Part shown: piece by piece, positions 25,201-32,900 of the stretch
Position numbering within the stretch: position 1 is the first letter of the stretch
How the letters are laid out: each line of letters starts with the position of its first letter
Source: a virus
Reading direction: 5' to 3' (one strand)
Virus record (IMG/VR): IMGVR_UViG_3300042549_002361
Span: 1 to 59,482 of that record
DNA length: 59,482 nucleotides
Program-made: the position numbers and the translations under genes
The notes under the pieces: model-generated
What the model was told of the DNA's origin: nothing
Database searches by the model: none
Seen by the model: only the letters and a program-made list of their open reading frames with translations

Positions 25201-25525
25201 CCTCAGGAGTTGAAGTATTCAATGTATCAAAACTTTTGCGACACACAACTCGATTAATTTCCTTTGTGCCTTTGGATTTATTCTTAGGTAGCAGCTTAAC
25301 ACCGCCGTAGTTCTTACTACTCCATTTCCAAACATGTTCGTAATCTTGATCGTATTCTACGGGTCTAAAATCAAACAGTTCAGAGTCAACAATTTCGATG
25401 TTAGGTTCTATCACCCAATACATTTTTGTACGTGACATTATTTCATCATAAGATTCTACCTGCTTTGCAAACGGTAAAGCATCTTTTAGTTTTGTGTTTT
25501 CGCCTATGTAAAATATGTCAAACAT
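22223..25525 (-). CDS. Giant modular protein with about ten DxD-containing GT-like repeats (1100 aa)
   Basis: The whole protein is a chain of modules of about 90-110 residues. Each has, in order, a strand like DIFYI, a W-(V/I/L)-(V/I)-D core followed by x-D/E/N (for example WVVDADAD, WTVDPDV, WLIDNDH, WIVDRDF), an F-x-Y-x-P step, an IH-V/S-F/W strand, and GG(V/I)(R/K)L(x)P. The DxD-like core recalls the metal site of GT-A glycosyltransferases. The last module (from about residue 880) is the most complete and is paralogous to the single-module protein at 45650-46645. Repeats 2, 3 and 6 share an LxxKYP element. It overlaps genes on both sides. Whether repeats are catalytic or bind sugars is unknown. 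Confidence 0.8.
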   Translation of the reverse strand: MFDIFYIGENTKLKDALPFAKQVESYDEIMSRTKMYWVIEPNIEIVDSELFDFRPVEYDQDYEHVWKWSSKNYGGVKLLPKNKSKGTKEINRVVCRKSFDTLNTSTPEAYFDYHPYATHVWCVDKEYKLTNEINWAPDNFEPTFIHSFHLRGQLEHKYPEKEGGIKLYPREWKTAQIKYHSFLDAGIDYPVLYVTDVNNYAQRDKFKDDYVWLIDNDHSIDTSTLDWVPNPFEQDYIHCFRMPYQLTEKYPQAMGGIRLVPKCWQTAELKIHPACPIADKEYDIFFIDSDEFNVETYNEYAERSKTDWFWIVDRDFTFNGKLYYVPATHEVEYIHVFKIPGHLDERYPESVNEPWDIRCGGVRLVHKKFDMTKHKYQLGIVPVRYDIFYSTDINNYETYARKSRTKMFWLVDSEHELNDVFNYVPHKHDQKYIHIFKIPDQLQHKYPLSVTNVSDNRCGGAKLVPVKYNKDDAKYISSSPTGNKQYPILYVEDPNDYRVVTQDCWLIDKEYKLAREVSWVPPDFQRNMIHSFHLGEQLKHKYPESMGGIRWVPKTWNNAELVIHFISPFKDLEFEKFNSEELGREKSTNNWFWVIDPNVTVLENFDFDFIPETWDEGKAHVWQKLNPVTGRQYDYSGVMLCPKVPQAKGRPKYIREPACTQKEFPIVKLDPQLDIIEQLTHTDSTVENSMYWVVDPFTRVNPDFKFDYYPTQWDQQNVHVFADEDGAYRNIRLYPKGTFATTTLTSKDIANNSFEKLKQINTIGSLRPQWPVLHLQDVTKTELVTALQEFANQEVPFLWTVDPDVSVEQSVLDAGYLPDILSINKIHVWQRQNPHTQKVHSYGGLRLWPTQKDYSQLTTDSIRLNKLKDIQYVKELGSTYEPYDIVFLSYKEEGATSAYKRLTARFPATWVKDVAGIFEAHKAAAQSGNSKMFWVVDADADILDTFEFGYIPDVYDQEVVHVWASKNPITGMEYGYGGVKLFNREQVINATSWGLDFTTGLSTRFKAMPEVSCVTRFNTDAYSTWRSAFRECVKLALKDDAESIERLDGWLHPVPDAFFRHDAKRGAEEGRAYALANRNDIEALARINDYEWLRNRYNQQ
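22250..25525 (-). repeat. About ten tandem degenerate protein modules
   Basis: Approximate module starts in residues: 1, 98, 189, 284, 386, 486, 571, 661, 766 and 880. The first nine are short units; the tenth adds a C-terminal extension. Boundaries were set by eye from the recurring W-x-x-D and GG-x-x-L-x-P landmarks and are uncertain by some residues. DNA identity between copies is low, so the duplication is old or fast-diverging. Confidence 0.75.
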
Positions 25526-25760
25526 TATTTTTAATCTTAGCTAGCGCCTCTGCTAATTGTTTCATCAAAAGTTCTGTTTCTTTAGCTCTTTCTGCAATTT
25601 TTACGAGTTTGGTTTTTAAATAGTAACTTGAATTCTTAATACCATTAAGCACTGCAAGTCTAGGATGGTTTACACAATTTTCTAGATGCTCAGGTAATTT
25701 TTCTTTGCAGTGTATACACCTACCTTCTAGTTTTAACTGTGCTGTATCAACGTCATCCAT
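25518..25760 (-). CDS. Small zinc-ribbon-like protein (80 aa)
   Basis: The N-terminal third holds Cys-x2-Cys (RCIHCKEKLP) then Cys and His (ENCVNHP), a possible zinc site. The rest is a long charged helix. It overlaps the carbamoyltransferase gene upstream and the modular giant downstream by eight bases each. A regulatory or scaffold role is conceivable; no family is firmly recognised. Confidence 0.65.
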   Translation of the reverse strand: MDDVDTAQLKLEGRCIHCKEKLPEHLENCVNHPRLAVLNGIKNSSYYLKTKLVKIAERAKETELLMKQLAEALAKIKNNV

Positions 25761-27279
25761 CGTGAGTGTGAACCTTTACACCGTAGTATTCTGCAAATGC
25801 TGCCGCATCCTTTTCATCGTTAACAATGGGTTGACCTTTAATATTAAGACTAGTGTTAACCAACATAGGACACCCGGTTTTCTTATAAAACTTAGACAGT
25901 AATTCGTACAACCCAGGATTCTGTTCCGGTGTAACAGTTTGCACACGGCTAGTACCGTCTGCGTGAATAACGGCAGGAAATTCTTTAGGCTTTTTACATT
26001 TAGCAACAAACTGCATATACGGACTTTGTAGTCCTTCTTGCGGCATTTCAAAATATTCGTCGCAGTGTTCTGCTAATATGACGGGTGCGAACGGCCGGAA
26101 CTTTTGACGCTTTTTAATCGCGTTCATCCTGTCTTTGATGTCACCTCCTCGTGGGTCTGCTAATAGGCTACGGTTACCCAGTGCTCTGGGACCGAATTCA
26201 GCCCGACCGTTCGCTATTCCAAAGATCTCACCACGCTCTAATGAACGTAATGCTTTCTTTACAGGGTACGTCCCAGGTATATTACTACCCAAGTACGGAC
26301 CATGCCACTCTACTCTTTTAGAAGTTAAATTGTAATAGTGTAACGCGGCAGCACCTAAGCTGCTACCAGCGTCACCCGGATTTGGCATAATATGAACATT
26401 GTCATACAGCTCAAACAGTCGTTTATTGGCTACACAGTTAAGCGCGACACCGCCCATAAACACAAGATTATTACTGCCGGTTAGTTCTTGTGCTTGTAAT
26501 GCATATCTATAAATTCGTTCTTCGGCAATCGCTTGTGCGCTAGCGGCGATGTTATAGTCGTTGGGGAAATGTCCTGAGTCATCTATATTATTAATTAGGC
26601 CGCGGCTAAGTGTTCCTTTGGTGATTCCTCTATGAAGATTTATTTTAGATAAGAATGGATTATTATTAGTCTCCTCAAAGAATAAATCTTCCATAACATT
26701 TTTTAAGATTGGCTCGCCGTATGCAGACATGCCCATGAGAATGTATTCATCTTCCATAGGCTTTAGCCCTACATAGTGTGTTACTGCACTGTAGAACAGG
26801 CCTAAGCTGTTAGGATACTTAACACTGTGCTTTCGCTTTAGTTTACCACCTGTCCAATGCCAAATAGTAGCAGTGTCAAACTCGCCAATAGCATCAATAA
26901 CCATTACAGCGCACTCGTCGAATGAACTGGTTAACACACCTGCGGCGGCATGTGTTTCGTGATGCCAATAACTTTTAATGGGAATGTCTTTTAACTCTGG
27001 ATAGAAGTTACGTATCCAATATTCCTGTGTGGGCTCTTTTACGCCACGCCAATTAAGTGCGACTGCATTGCGTAGTTTCTTTGCCCAGCTCTTTTCATGC
27101 AAGGCGATATAGTCGGGCTTGCCGTAGGTCAATGCTTCTCGAATCATTTCTCTGTTGAGAAATGCATCATTCTTTTTCTTGCTATAGCGTTCTGCGTGGG
27201 CGGCAAAAAGGATCTTGCCGTCCTCTACTACAGTAACACTAGCATCATGAAACATACTGCTGATGCCTAAAATTCTCAT
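25753..27279 (-). CDS. NodU/TobZ-type carbamoyltransferase
   Basis: The 508-residue protein starts MRILGISSMFHDASVTVVED, the classic N-terminal Kae1-like domain of the family, with HHETHAAAG carrying metal-binding His residues. The C-terminal YrdC-like domain follows (EFGPRALGNRSLLADPR, KKRQKFRPFAPVI). These enzymes add a carbamoyl group from carbamoyl phosphate to a hydroxyl of a sugar or antibiotic. In this cluster a sugar acceptor is likely. TAGGA lies before the ATG. Confidence 0.93.
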   Translation of the reverse strand: MRILGISSMFHDASVTVVEDGKILFAAHAERYSKKKNDAFLNREMIREALTYGKPDYIALHEKSWAKKLRNAVALNWRGVKEPTQEYWIRNFYPELKDIPIKSYWHHETHAAAGVLTSSFDECAVMVIDAIGEFDTATIWHWTGGKLKRKHSVKYPNSLGLFYSAVTHYVGLKPMEDEYILMGMSAYGEPILKNVMEDLFFEETNNNPFLSKINLHRGITKGTLSRGLINNIDDSGHFPNDYNIAASAQAIAEERIYRYALQAQELTGSNNLVFMGGVALNCVANKRLFELYDNVHIMPNPGDAGSSLGAAALHYYNLTSKRVEWHGPYLGSNIPGTYPVKKALRSLERGEIFGIANGRAEFGPRALGNRSLLADPRGGDIKDRMNAIKKRQKFRPFAPVILAEHCDEYFEMPQEGLQSPYMQFVAKCKKPKEFPAVIHADGTSRVQTVTPEQNPGLYELLSKFYKKTGCPMLVNTSLNIKGQPIVNDEKDAAAFAEYYGVKVHTHDG

Positions 27280-27282
27280 ATC

Positions 27283-27426
27283 CTACCTATAAATGAATGG
27301 GTCCATTTTGCGAAGTTCTTCTAGCTTTTTCTTTAGAAGCTCTTCTTCTTCTGCTGTTAGTTCGAGATTAACTTGATCCTGTTCGTTTTTAGGATCATTG
27401 TTATTTTGTTCGGGCGATTCGTTCAT
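27283..27426 (-). CDS. Very small charged helical protein (47 aa)
   Basis: ATG at 27426 follows AGAGGA five bases away, a good ribosome-binding site. The frame ends four bases before the carbamoyltransferase start and overlaps the SGNH gene by 26 bases. The product has an Asn/Gln/Asp-rich start, a Glu/Lys-rich helix (TAEEEELLKKKLEELRK) and ends MDPFIYR. Similar C-termini are found, as I recall, in T4-like marine phage proteins. It is too short for many ORF callers. Confidence 0.7.
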   Translation of the reverse strand: MNESPEQNNNDPKNEQDQVNLELTAEEEELLKKKLEELRKMDPFIYR

Positions 27427-28030
27427 ATAATTCCTCTGCGATAGCATTATGCACATGTTCATTACCGTGATGTAATTTACTATAGTGATCTGGCATCAGT
27501 TTTTCGTAATCTTCAAATATAGCATTAAATGGCTTGTAATACTTATCACTAAATAATTCACTAAAAGCAGGATGCTGGACACCTTCATAAAAGTGATTCC
27601 ACGCATTGAAGAACAAATAAGGTATACCCTTATTTTCTAAAAATGATTTTAACGCTAATTGATTAGTTAGTGTACGCTCTAACCCTAATGTATTCCAATT
27701 GCAACAATAAAGACTCATAAAATCAAACAACTTTTGCAGTTGCTCGCGGTCTTTTACATTTTCAGGTACCTGTCTACCTAATCCAAAATGATGCCATTCC
27801 TCATTAAAGATAACTTCTTGGCGTTCGTATGTAGTCCAACCGATAATAACGAAATCAACTTTGTTTGACAAACAATAGTTAATCGTAGTCCGAACTATTC
27901 GATCATTGCCGCCGCCGGGCATTGCTAAATTAACAGGTGACATATTCATCTTCTCAGATAGTGGGGTCACAAAACTGATAGGAGATTCGGAGCCAGCAAC
28001 ATGGCTGCATCCGTTAGCTAGCAGTATCAT
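27401..28030 (-). CDS. SGNH-hydrolase-like protein
   Basis: The N-terminus MILLANGCSHVAGSE carries the Gly-Cys-Ser of block I, and NLAMPGGGNDRIVR carries the block II Gly and Asn. A late His-rich segment (SKLHHGNEHVHNAI) may hold the catalytic His. It is 209 residues long. It overlaps the radical SAM gene upstream by 17 bases, so translation is coupled. Probable role: acyl or O-modification of a glycan; inferred from the fold only. Confidence 0.65.
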   Translation of the reverse strand: MILLANGCSHVAGSESPISFVTPLSEKMNMSPVNLAMPGGGNDRIVRTTINYCLSNKVDFVIIGWTTYERQEVIFNEEWHHFGLGRQVPENVKDREQLQKLFDFMSLYCCNWNTLGLERTLTNQLALKSFLENKGIPYLFFNAWNHFYEGVQHPAFSELFSDKYYKPFNAIFEDYEKLMPDHYSKLHHGNEHVHNAIAEELYERIARTK

Positions 28031-29318
28031 ACATTAATTTCCACAACTCTGGTATAGCACTGCTCATACTTTCATTACGTTGGCGATCAAGTATGCTTGT
28101 ATACTTTTTAAATATTGCTAACTGCTGTTCCCAGTCATCGTGACGATTCTCTTTAAGAGCACGTATTAGAGCGTTAATTGCTTGTAAGTTACTTTCACGT
28201 TTTACTAAGACTTTGCTAGTCGGAATCCATGATTCTAGTCTCTCTGCTGCAACACTACGTACATTATCAGGCAAGTTGCGGAAGTCTAAACTACGAGGAT
28301 AATCACAAATTAAGAAAGTTAAATGTATTTCTCTGTTATATTCTTTCTCTAGACTTTCGCAATAGTCTAATAGTTTAGTAATATCTAGTATATTATAAAT
28401 TTGAATTACTGGGCTAAACAACAAACTACCAACTACTTTACTGCTGCAATAGCTACGAACGTTTTCATCGGTCTGTGTCCAGTGACTTGCTCCTCTAATA
28501 TATTCGTTTAACTCGCCATAAGCATCAACGCTAAAGCACATCAACACACTCTTAAACTGTTCAACTAGTGTTAGGAATCTGCCTTTGATGTTAGTCATGT
28601 TGCTGTTGAAAACAAGATCTATGTTTTTAGCAATACCAAGCTCAACGCATTTTTCTAATATCCAATAGACACGCTCAATAATAGTAGGTTCACCGCCTGT
28701 GAAATAAAGTTTGTTAACACCTGGTAGCCATTCCTCTACTTGACGTAAAAACTCTGGATCATCCTGCCAGGGTGTAACATGATCTGCAAATTGCCCCCAT
28801 GTAAAATGCTTCTTAATAAAATCAGCTGCCATTGGGTCGTTTCCTTCAATGCGCTTGTATTCTTTTTGTATCTGACTACTGTTTTGTGGTTGACACATGC
28901 GACATTTTAAGTTACATAAGTTACCTAAACGGAAGTCCAAGTACATAGGTGCTTCATCTACTACATAGTCGTTGTCAATACTGCGCTCGATGCGTTGCAT
29001 AATGCTTTCACCGTGGCCGCTGTATTCAAACCAGTCGCGTATGTAGTTAGTACGATAGCTAGGGAAGCCCATCTTTTCTAAATCGTAGCAGTGTTCGCAA
29101 CCTTTAACTGTTTCGCCTTCAATCATCTGCTTACGAATTTTACGCATGTGATTATTGTTCCACACGCTTTCTATACGATCACCCTTGTTAAGGTCGAACA
29201 TAGTGCCGTCATCGTTTTTAAAGTTGTCGCGGGCAACACAGCACCAACTAACAGTGCCAGTGGGCTGTGTCATTACATGTATCCACGGATACGGACAAAA
29301 TGTTTTACTATATTCCAT
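28014..29318 (-). CDS. Radical SAM enzyme with N-terminal twitch/SPASM-like domain (1 of 8)
   Basis: Residues 8-80 form a SPASM/twitch-like auxiliary-cluster domain: FCPYPWIHV, CC at 26-27, and Cys74-x2-Cys77. The radical SAM core follows with Cys135, Cys139, Cys142 (CX3CX2C) and TGGEP at 207-211. The protein ends with the family-like IPELWKLMYD. The order (auxiliary domain first) is the reverse of usual SPASM enzymes and matches the N-terminal-twitch radical SAM family seen in phages. Its product is unknown; sugar or peptide chemistry are both possible. It abuts the next radical SAM gene. Confidence 0.9.
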   Translation of the reverse strand: MEYSKTFCPYPWIHVMTQPTGTVSWCCVARDNFKNDDGTMFDLNKGDRIESVWNNNHMRKIRKQMIEGETVKGCEHCYDLEKMGFPSYRTNYIRDWFEYSGHGESIMQRIERSIDNDYVVDEAPMYLDFRLGNLCNLKCRMCQPQNSSQIQKEYKRIEGNDPMAADFIKKHFTWGQFADHVTPWQDDPEFLRQVEEWLPGVNKLYFTGGEPTIIERVYWILEKCVELGIAKNIDLVFNSNMTNIKGRFLTLVEQFKSVLMCFSVDAYGELNEYIRGASHWTQTDENVRSYCSSKVVGSLLFSPVIQIYNILDITKLLDYCESLEKEYNREIHLTFLICDYPRSLDFRNLPDNVRSVAAERLESWIPTSKVLVKRESNLQAINALIRALKENRHDDWEQQLAIFKKYTSILDRQRNESMSSAIPELWKLMYDTAS

Positions 29319-30514
29319 TAAAAATCCTCAGGTGTGTTGCCGTGTTCTTTTAATATTTTATAAAACTCAGGAAACGTATCTTTGAACTTTTCATTTCTGT
29401 ATTGATCACTGAATGATGTATGCTTGTAAAAAATATTCATTTTAGTACTATCATAGTCAACATCAGTGCAATATTTTATTGAGCTTACAATATCAGGATT
29501 CGTACTATTTGCAAATTTTTCAAATACTTTCATTTTGACCCGCTTAGGCAACACTTTACAACTTAAATGCTCCGGCGTATAAACATGGTTAAAATAAATA
29601 GGCAGGTCAGGAAATTCCTTATCTCTCCAAGCAATAATTTCATCTAAGTAATAGATATTGAATATACTAACAGTATAACATATATCTGGAAAAAGTACAG
29701 GAATTTTTTGATCTAATAGTTTTCTTAGATTGTCTCGAACCTGATCCCACTTAGTAGGATTTCTAATATATTCAAAGTGTGAGCCAACACCGTCAATACT
29801 AAAACTAACCATAACACGTTTAAAGTGCGGCCACAGTTCAACTCCTCGCTCAGGATAAATGCTGCCGTTTGTATTATAGTTTAGTGTAATGTCTTTACTG
29901 CGACCAGTATCAACTAAGTTTTGTAGAATGTCATAGTGGTCAGTAATTAGTAACGGCTCGCCGCCATAGAATTCTAATACTTCTAGGTCAGTGCTAATCT
30001 CTTTAAAATCTTCCCAAAAAGCAGGGTTACGTTCCGGCCATCGACCAGCAACACGCATCTGATCCCAGAAGCGATTACCGTCACCGTCACGTTTTTTTTC
30101 TTCAGGTACCCATAAGCTACTAGCAAAGCTGTTGCAAATGCGGCAACGGTTGTTGCAGATATTACCTAGTTTCAGGTCCATTGCAATAGGCTTTTGTAGC
30201 TCTTTAGATTCCTGTGCGTTCTTTAATGCATCAGGAAAGTCTTTTAAGGCCCGCTGCCGCTTACTGTTTACACCAGCATCTTCAGCAGTCCAGCAACTGT
30301 AGCATGACGCAGGTTTTTCACCGTTTAAAAAGTCTTGCCGTAATTTATCTAGCCATTCGCTATTCCACCCATCACTAAGTGTATTTTCTGCAAGATTTAA
30401 TTTCTTGCCGTCCGGTCCTTTAATTAGCTCATCCATTTGACAGCAAATACTCATGTGTCCATCAGTACGTGCTTCAATGTTTACGAAAGGCATTGGACAA
30501 AAATATTTGCTCAT
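29318..30514 (-). CDS. Radical SAM enzyme with N-terminal twitch/SPASM-like domain (2 of 8)
   Basis: The twitch part has FCPMPFVNI, CC at 24-25 and Cys71-x2-Cys74. The core has Cys120, Cys124, Cys127 and GGEP at 184-187. The C-terminus carries KDTFPEFYKILKEHG, the FPE signature shared by most of these paralogs. The length is 398. The start overlaps the stop of the following radical SAM gene by four bases (ATGA). Substrate unknown. Confidence 0.9.
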   Translation of the reverse strand: MSKYFCPMPFVNIEARTDGHMSICCQMDELIKGPDGKKLNLAENTLSDGWNSEWLDKLRQDFLNGEKPASCYSCWTAEDAGVNSKRQRALKDFPDALKNAQESKELQKPIAMDLKLGNICNNRCRICNSFASSLWVPEEKKRDGDGNRFWDQMRVAGRWPERNPAFWEDFKEISTDLEVLEFYGGEPLLITDHYDILQNLVDTGRSKDITLNYNTNGSIYPERGVELWPHFKRVMVSFSIDGVGSHFEYIRNPTKWDQVRDNLRKLLDQKIPVLFPDICYTVSIFNIYYLDEIIAWRDKEFPDLPIYFNHVYTPEHLSCKVLPKRVKMKVFEKFANSTNPDIVSSIKYCTDVDYDSTKMNIFYKHTSFSDQYRNEKFKDTFPEFYKILKEHGNTPEDF

Positions 30515-31737
30515 ATGTTTTTTAACTCCGGAAATACATCTGCAAAGTTTTCTCCCCTTAGATAGTCAAACTCTGCATTAAATTTTTTAAATTCTTCTAG
30601 TAAATATGTATGATCATCATCTAAAAACTTAATAGCACTACGATAACCTTCTGTAGCACGGCCGATGTGATCTTGCGGCTCTAACCATTTTAAATGCTTT
30701 TGCCACTTATACTTAATTTCTTCTTTTAAGCTTTGTGGTAGTACACTCATTCTAAATCTTTGATTGTTTAACAGTACGTTTACATACCAATCGCCTGCTT
30801 TAATGTAACCTTTTTCTACCCAACTACGATGGAAATCTGTAACGTGCCAAGCATTATATGCACTAACAGTTGCACTAACATAGAAATCAATTTCTGGTGC
30901 TCTCGATCTAAGTTCTTCTATATTAGCTACTACATCATCCCAATTGGTGCCTTTGCGTTGATACTCTCCTCGAGCACCTTCCGCATCTAAACTAGCACCA
31001 ACACTAATATGCTTAAAGTTTTTCCATAAGTCGATAACATTGTGTTGTTTGTATTTAAGTTTTGTAAAGTTAGTATTGTAGAAAATACGAATATCTGTTT
31101 TACCTAACTCTACAAGACGATTCATAATGTGCCAATGCTCGTCCATAATGATAGGTTCGCCGCCGGCCCAGTATATCTGCTCAATGTGTGGAAGCATAGT
31201 TTCAAATTCTTCCATGAAGCCTTCGACGTCCTTACGAATCTGAATTACTTGCTCTGTTGGTGTTTGATTGAAACTGCTTTTTACTGCATCATTAAACCAG
31301 TTACTACTGAGTTCTGGACCGCAATAGCGGCAGCGTAGGTTGCATACGTTACTGAAACGGAAGTCTAAGTATACAATATGCAGGTCATCTAAGCTGCCAT
31401 CAGTGTTGGTCTTTGCAACTTTATCCCAGTGTGGTTCTAACCAGTCTCGATTACTGCGAACACGTAAACTATCATGCCCATACTTTTCTTTTTCGTAGCA
31501 ACGGATACACTCTTTACATGACTTTCCTTGCAGCATGTTAAGTCGTACTTGCTTCATAGAAGGACTATTCCACACTTCACGCAAACTATTTTCACGTAAA
31601 TCGCCTATGTGGGTTTCCCAAGGACTGTCACAGCACAGCATAGTCTTGCCGTTGGGCCACGGATGCATATGAATCCACGGCAATATACACATGGACTTGT
31701 TGTCTTTTGCATCTTCTAAGTTAAATTGTTTATCCAT
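30511..31737 (-). CDS. Radical SAM enzyme with N-terminal twitch/SPASM-like domain (3 of 8)
   Basis: This member shows the clearest SPASM hallmarks at the N-terminus: MCILPWIHMHPWPNG, CC at 35-36, IGDLRENSLREVWNSP, then Cys74, Cys77 and Cys80. The core has Cys132, Cys136, Cys139 and AGGEP at 191-195, and the protein ends in FADVFPELKNI. These hallmarks suggest an auxiliary iron-sulphur cluster held by the N-terminal domain. The gene overlaps its glycosyltransferase-like neighbour by 22 bases. Confidence 0.92.
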   Translation of the reverse strand: MDKQFNLEDAKDNKSMCILPWIHMHPWPNGKTMLCCDSPWETHIGDLRENSLREVWNSPSMKQVRLNMLQGKSCKECIRCYEKEKYGHDSLRVRSNRDWLEPHWDKVAKTNTDGSLDDLHIVYLDFRFSNVCNLRCRYCGPELSSNWFNDAVKSSFNQTPTEQVIQIRKDVEGFMEEFETMLPHIEQIYWAGGEPIIMDEHWHIMNRLVELGKTDIRIFYNTNFTKLKYKQHNVIDLWKNFKHISVGASLDAEGARGEYQRKGTNWDDVVANIEELRSRAPEIDFYVSATVSAYNAWHVTDFHRSWVEKGYIKAGDWYVNVLLNNQRFRMSVLPQSLKEEIKYKWQKHLKWLEPQDHIGRATEGYRSAIKFLDDDHTYLLEEFKKFNAEFDYLRGENFADVFPELKNI

Positions 31738-32900
31738 TTTACCAAACTGCTGTTATTGCCTAATTCTTTTAATAACATAAAATTTCTATGAAATCTATGT
31801 GTTAATTGGTTGTTTATTAGAGCGTTCCAACCCTCTAATGTGTGTAATTCCGTTAATCGTTTTAATTCATTAAACACCATATCACAACGTTTAAAAATAT
31901 TATCTTCTCGATCATAGCTATGATCAATTATATCATCAAATAAATCAAAACCTAAAATTCTAAGTTGATTAACATAACCCGGGGCTGCAATAAACAATGG
32001 CATTTGGGACATTAAGAACGGTTTAGCAGATTTTTCTGTAAAAAATAATCGGTCGCTGTTTACTCTGCACCAAGAAAGTCCACGAGTAGAATAAAATCGT
32101 TCGTGGCTTCTGTGATCAAACCCAACACTCGATTCTTGCACAACATTAAATACAGCTTCGTCGAAGTTGTCTACCATATGGTGCTGTTGGACGTCTGCGT
32201 GACCTAAGCTAACTGGAAATTTCTCTATGTCTTTTTCATCTAAAAACTTTAAGAGATTTCCTCTATCGTAAGAGTTATTCTTATTCCATAGTGTTTCAAC
32301 ACTATGATCACCCCAGCCGCAACTGTAAATACCTTTTTCTTTTATGTTGTCATCATCGAGAATCTTTTTTGTAAAATAAATTCGTTCCGTTCTAGCTAGT
32401 CTGCCTAAACTTAAATAATAATATGATCTATTTTTAGCAGTAGCATGTTCTGGGTAGCCAGCAGTATGATTATTATTTAATATTTGAAAAAACATGTTTC
32501 CTGTCTTATGAAATATGTTAATATCGTTAACATGCGAATAAATAAAACCTGACGTTAAACCACCATCGACCCATATAATTTTTTTGTAGCCATAGCTCCT
32601 AATAATGTCAAAAACAACATTCCAATAAACAGAATTAAGTGCTTCACTTAGGTAACCAACAACAATATAATCTTTTTTAGGTAGCTTCTCTAACGCGGCC
32701 CGAGTGTATACTGCCATATTGTATTCTGACATACACTGATAATCTATAATATTAAAATTTCCCGTATTATCTAATAAATTATATAATTTATCGTAGACTT
32801 GATCACAATGAATTATATCAATACCTTGGCGAGTGGTGCCTTTAGATAGTCGGAACGGATCAGTTAGTACACCTGTTATATGAGTAGTCTCAATATTCAT
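31716..32900 (-). CDS. Probable glycosyltransferase, fucosyltransferase-like C-terminus (394 aa)
   Basis: The C-terminal part has FTEKSAKPFLMSQMPLFIAA, then GYVNQLRILGFDLFDDIIDH and a DRE segment. This is like the donor-binding half of phage and bacterial glycosyltransferases related to GT10, where EK and the following Gly-Pro/Gly-Tyr bind the nucleotide. The N-terminal half has no clear motif. It sits between two radical SAM genes and overlaps both. The role inferred is transfer of an edited sugar. Confidence 0.6.
   Translation of the reverse strand: MNIETTHITGVLTDPFRLSKGTTRQGIDIIHCDQVYDKLYNLLDNTGNFNIIDYQCMSEYNMAVYTRAALEKLPKKDYIVVGYLSEALNSVYWNVVFDIIRSYGYKKIIWVDGGLTSGFIYSHVNDINIFHKTGNMFFQILNNNHTAGYPEHATAKNRSYYYLSLGRLARTERIYFTKKILDDDNIKEKGIYSCGWGDHSVETLWNKNNSYDRGNLLKFLDEKDIEKFPVSLGHADVQQHHMVDNFDEAVFNVVQESSVGFDHRSHERFYSTRGLSWCRVNSDRLFFTEKSAKPFLMSQMPLFIAAPGYVNQLRILGFDLFDDIIDHSYDREDNIFKRCDMVFNELKRLTELHTLEGWNALINNQLTHRFHRNFMLLKELGNNSSLVKWINNLT

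Noticed and set aside
27283-27426. RiPP precursor peptide for the radical SAM enzymes
   Set aside because: The 47-residue product is a charged helix with no Cys-rich or leader/core-like split; the evidence points to an ordinary small phage protein.
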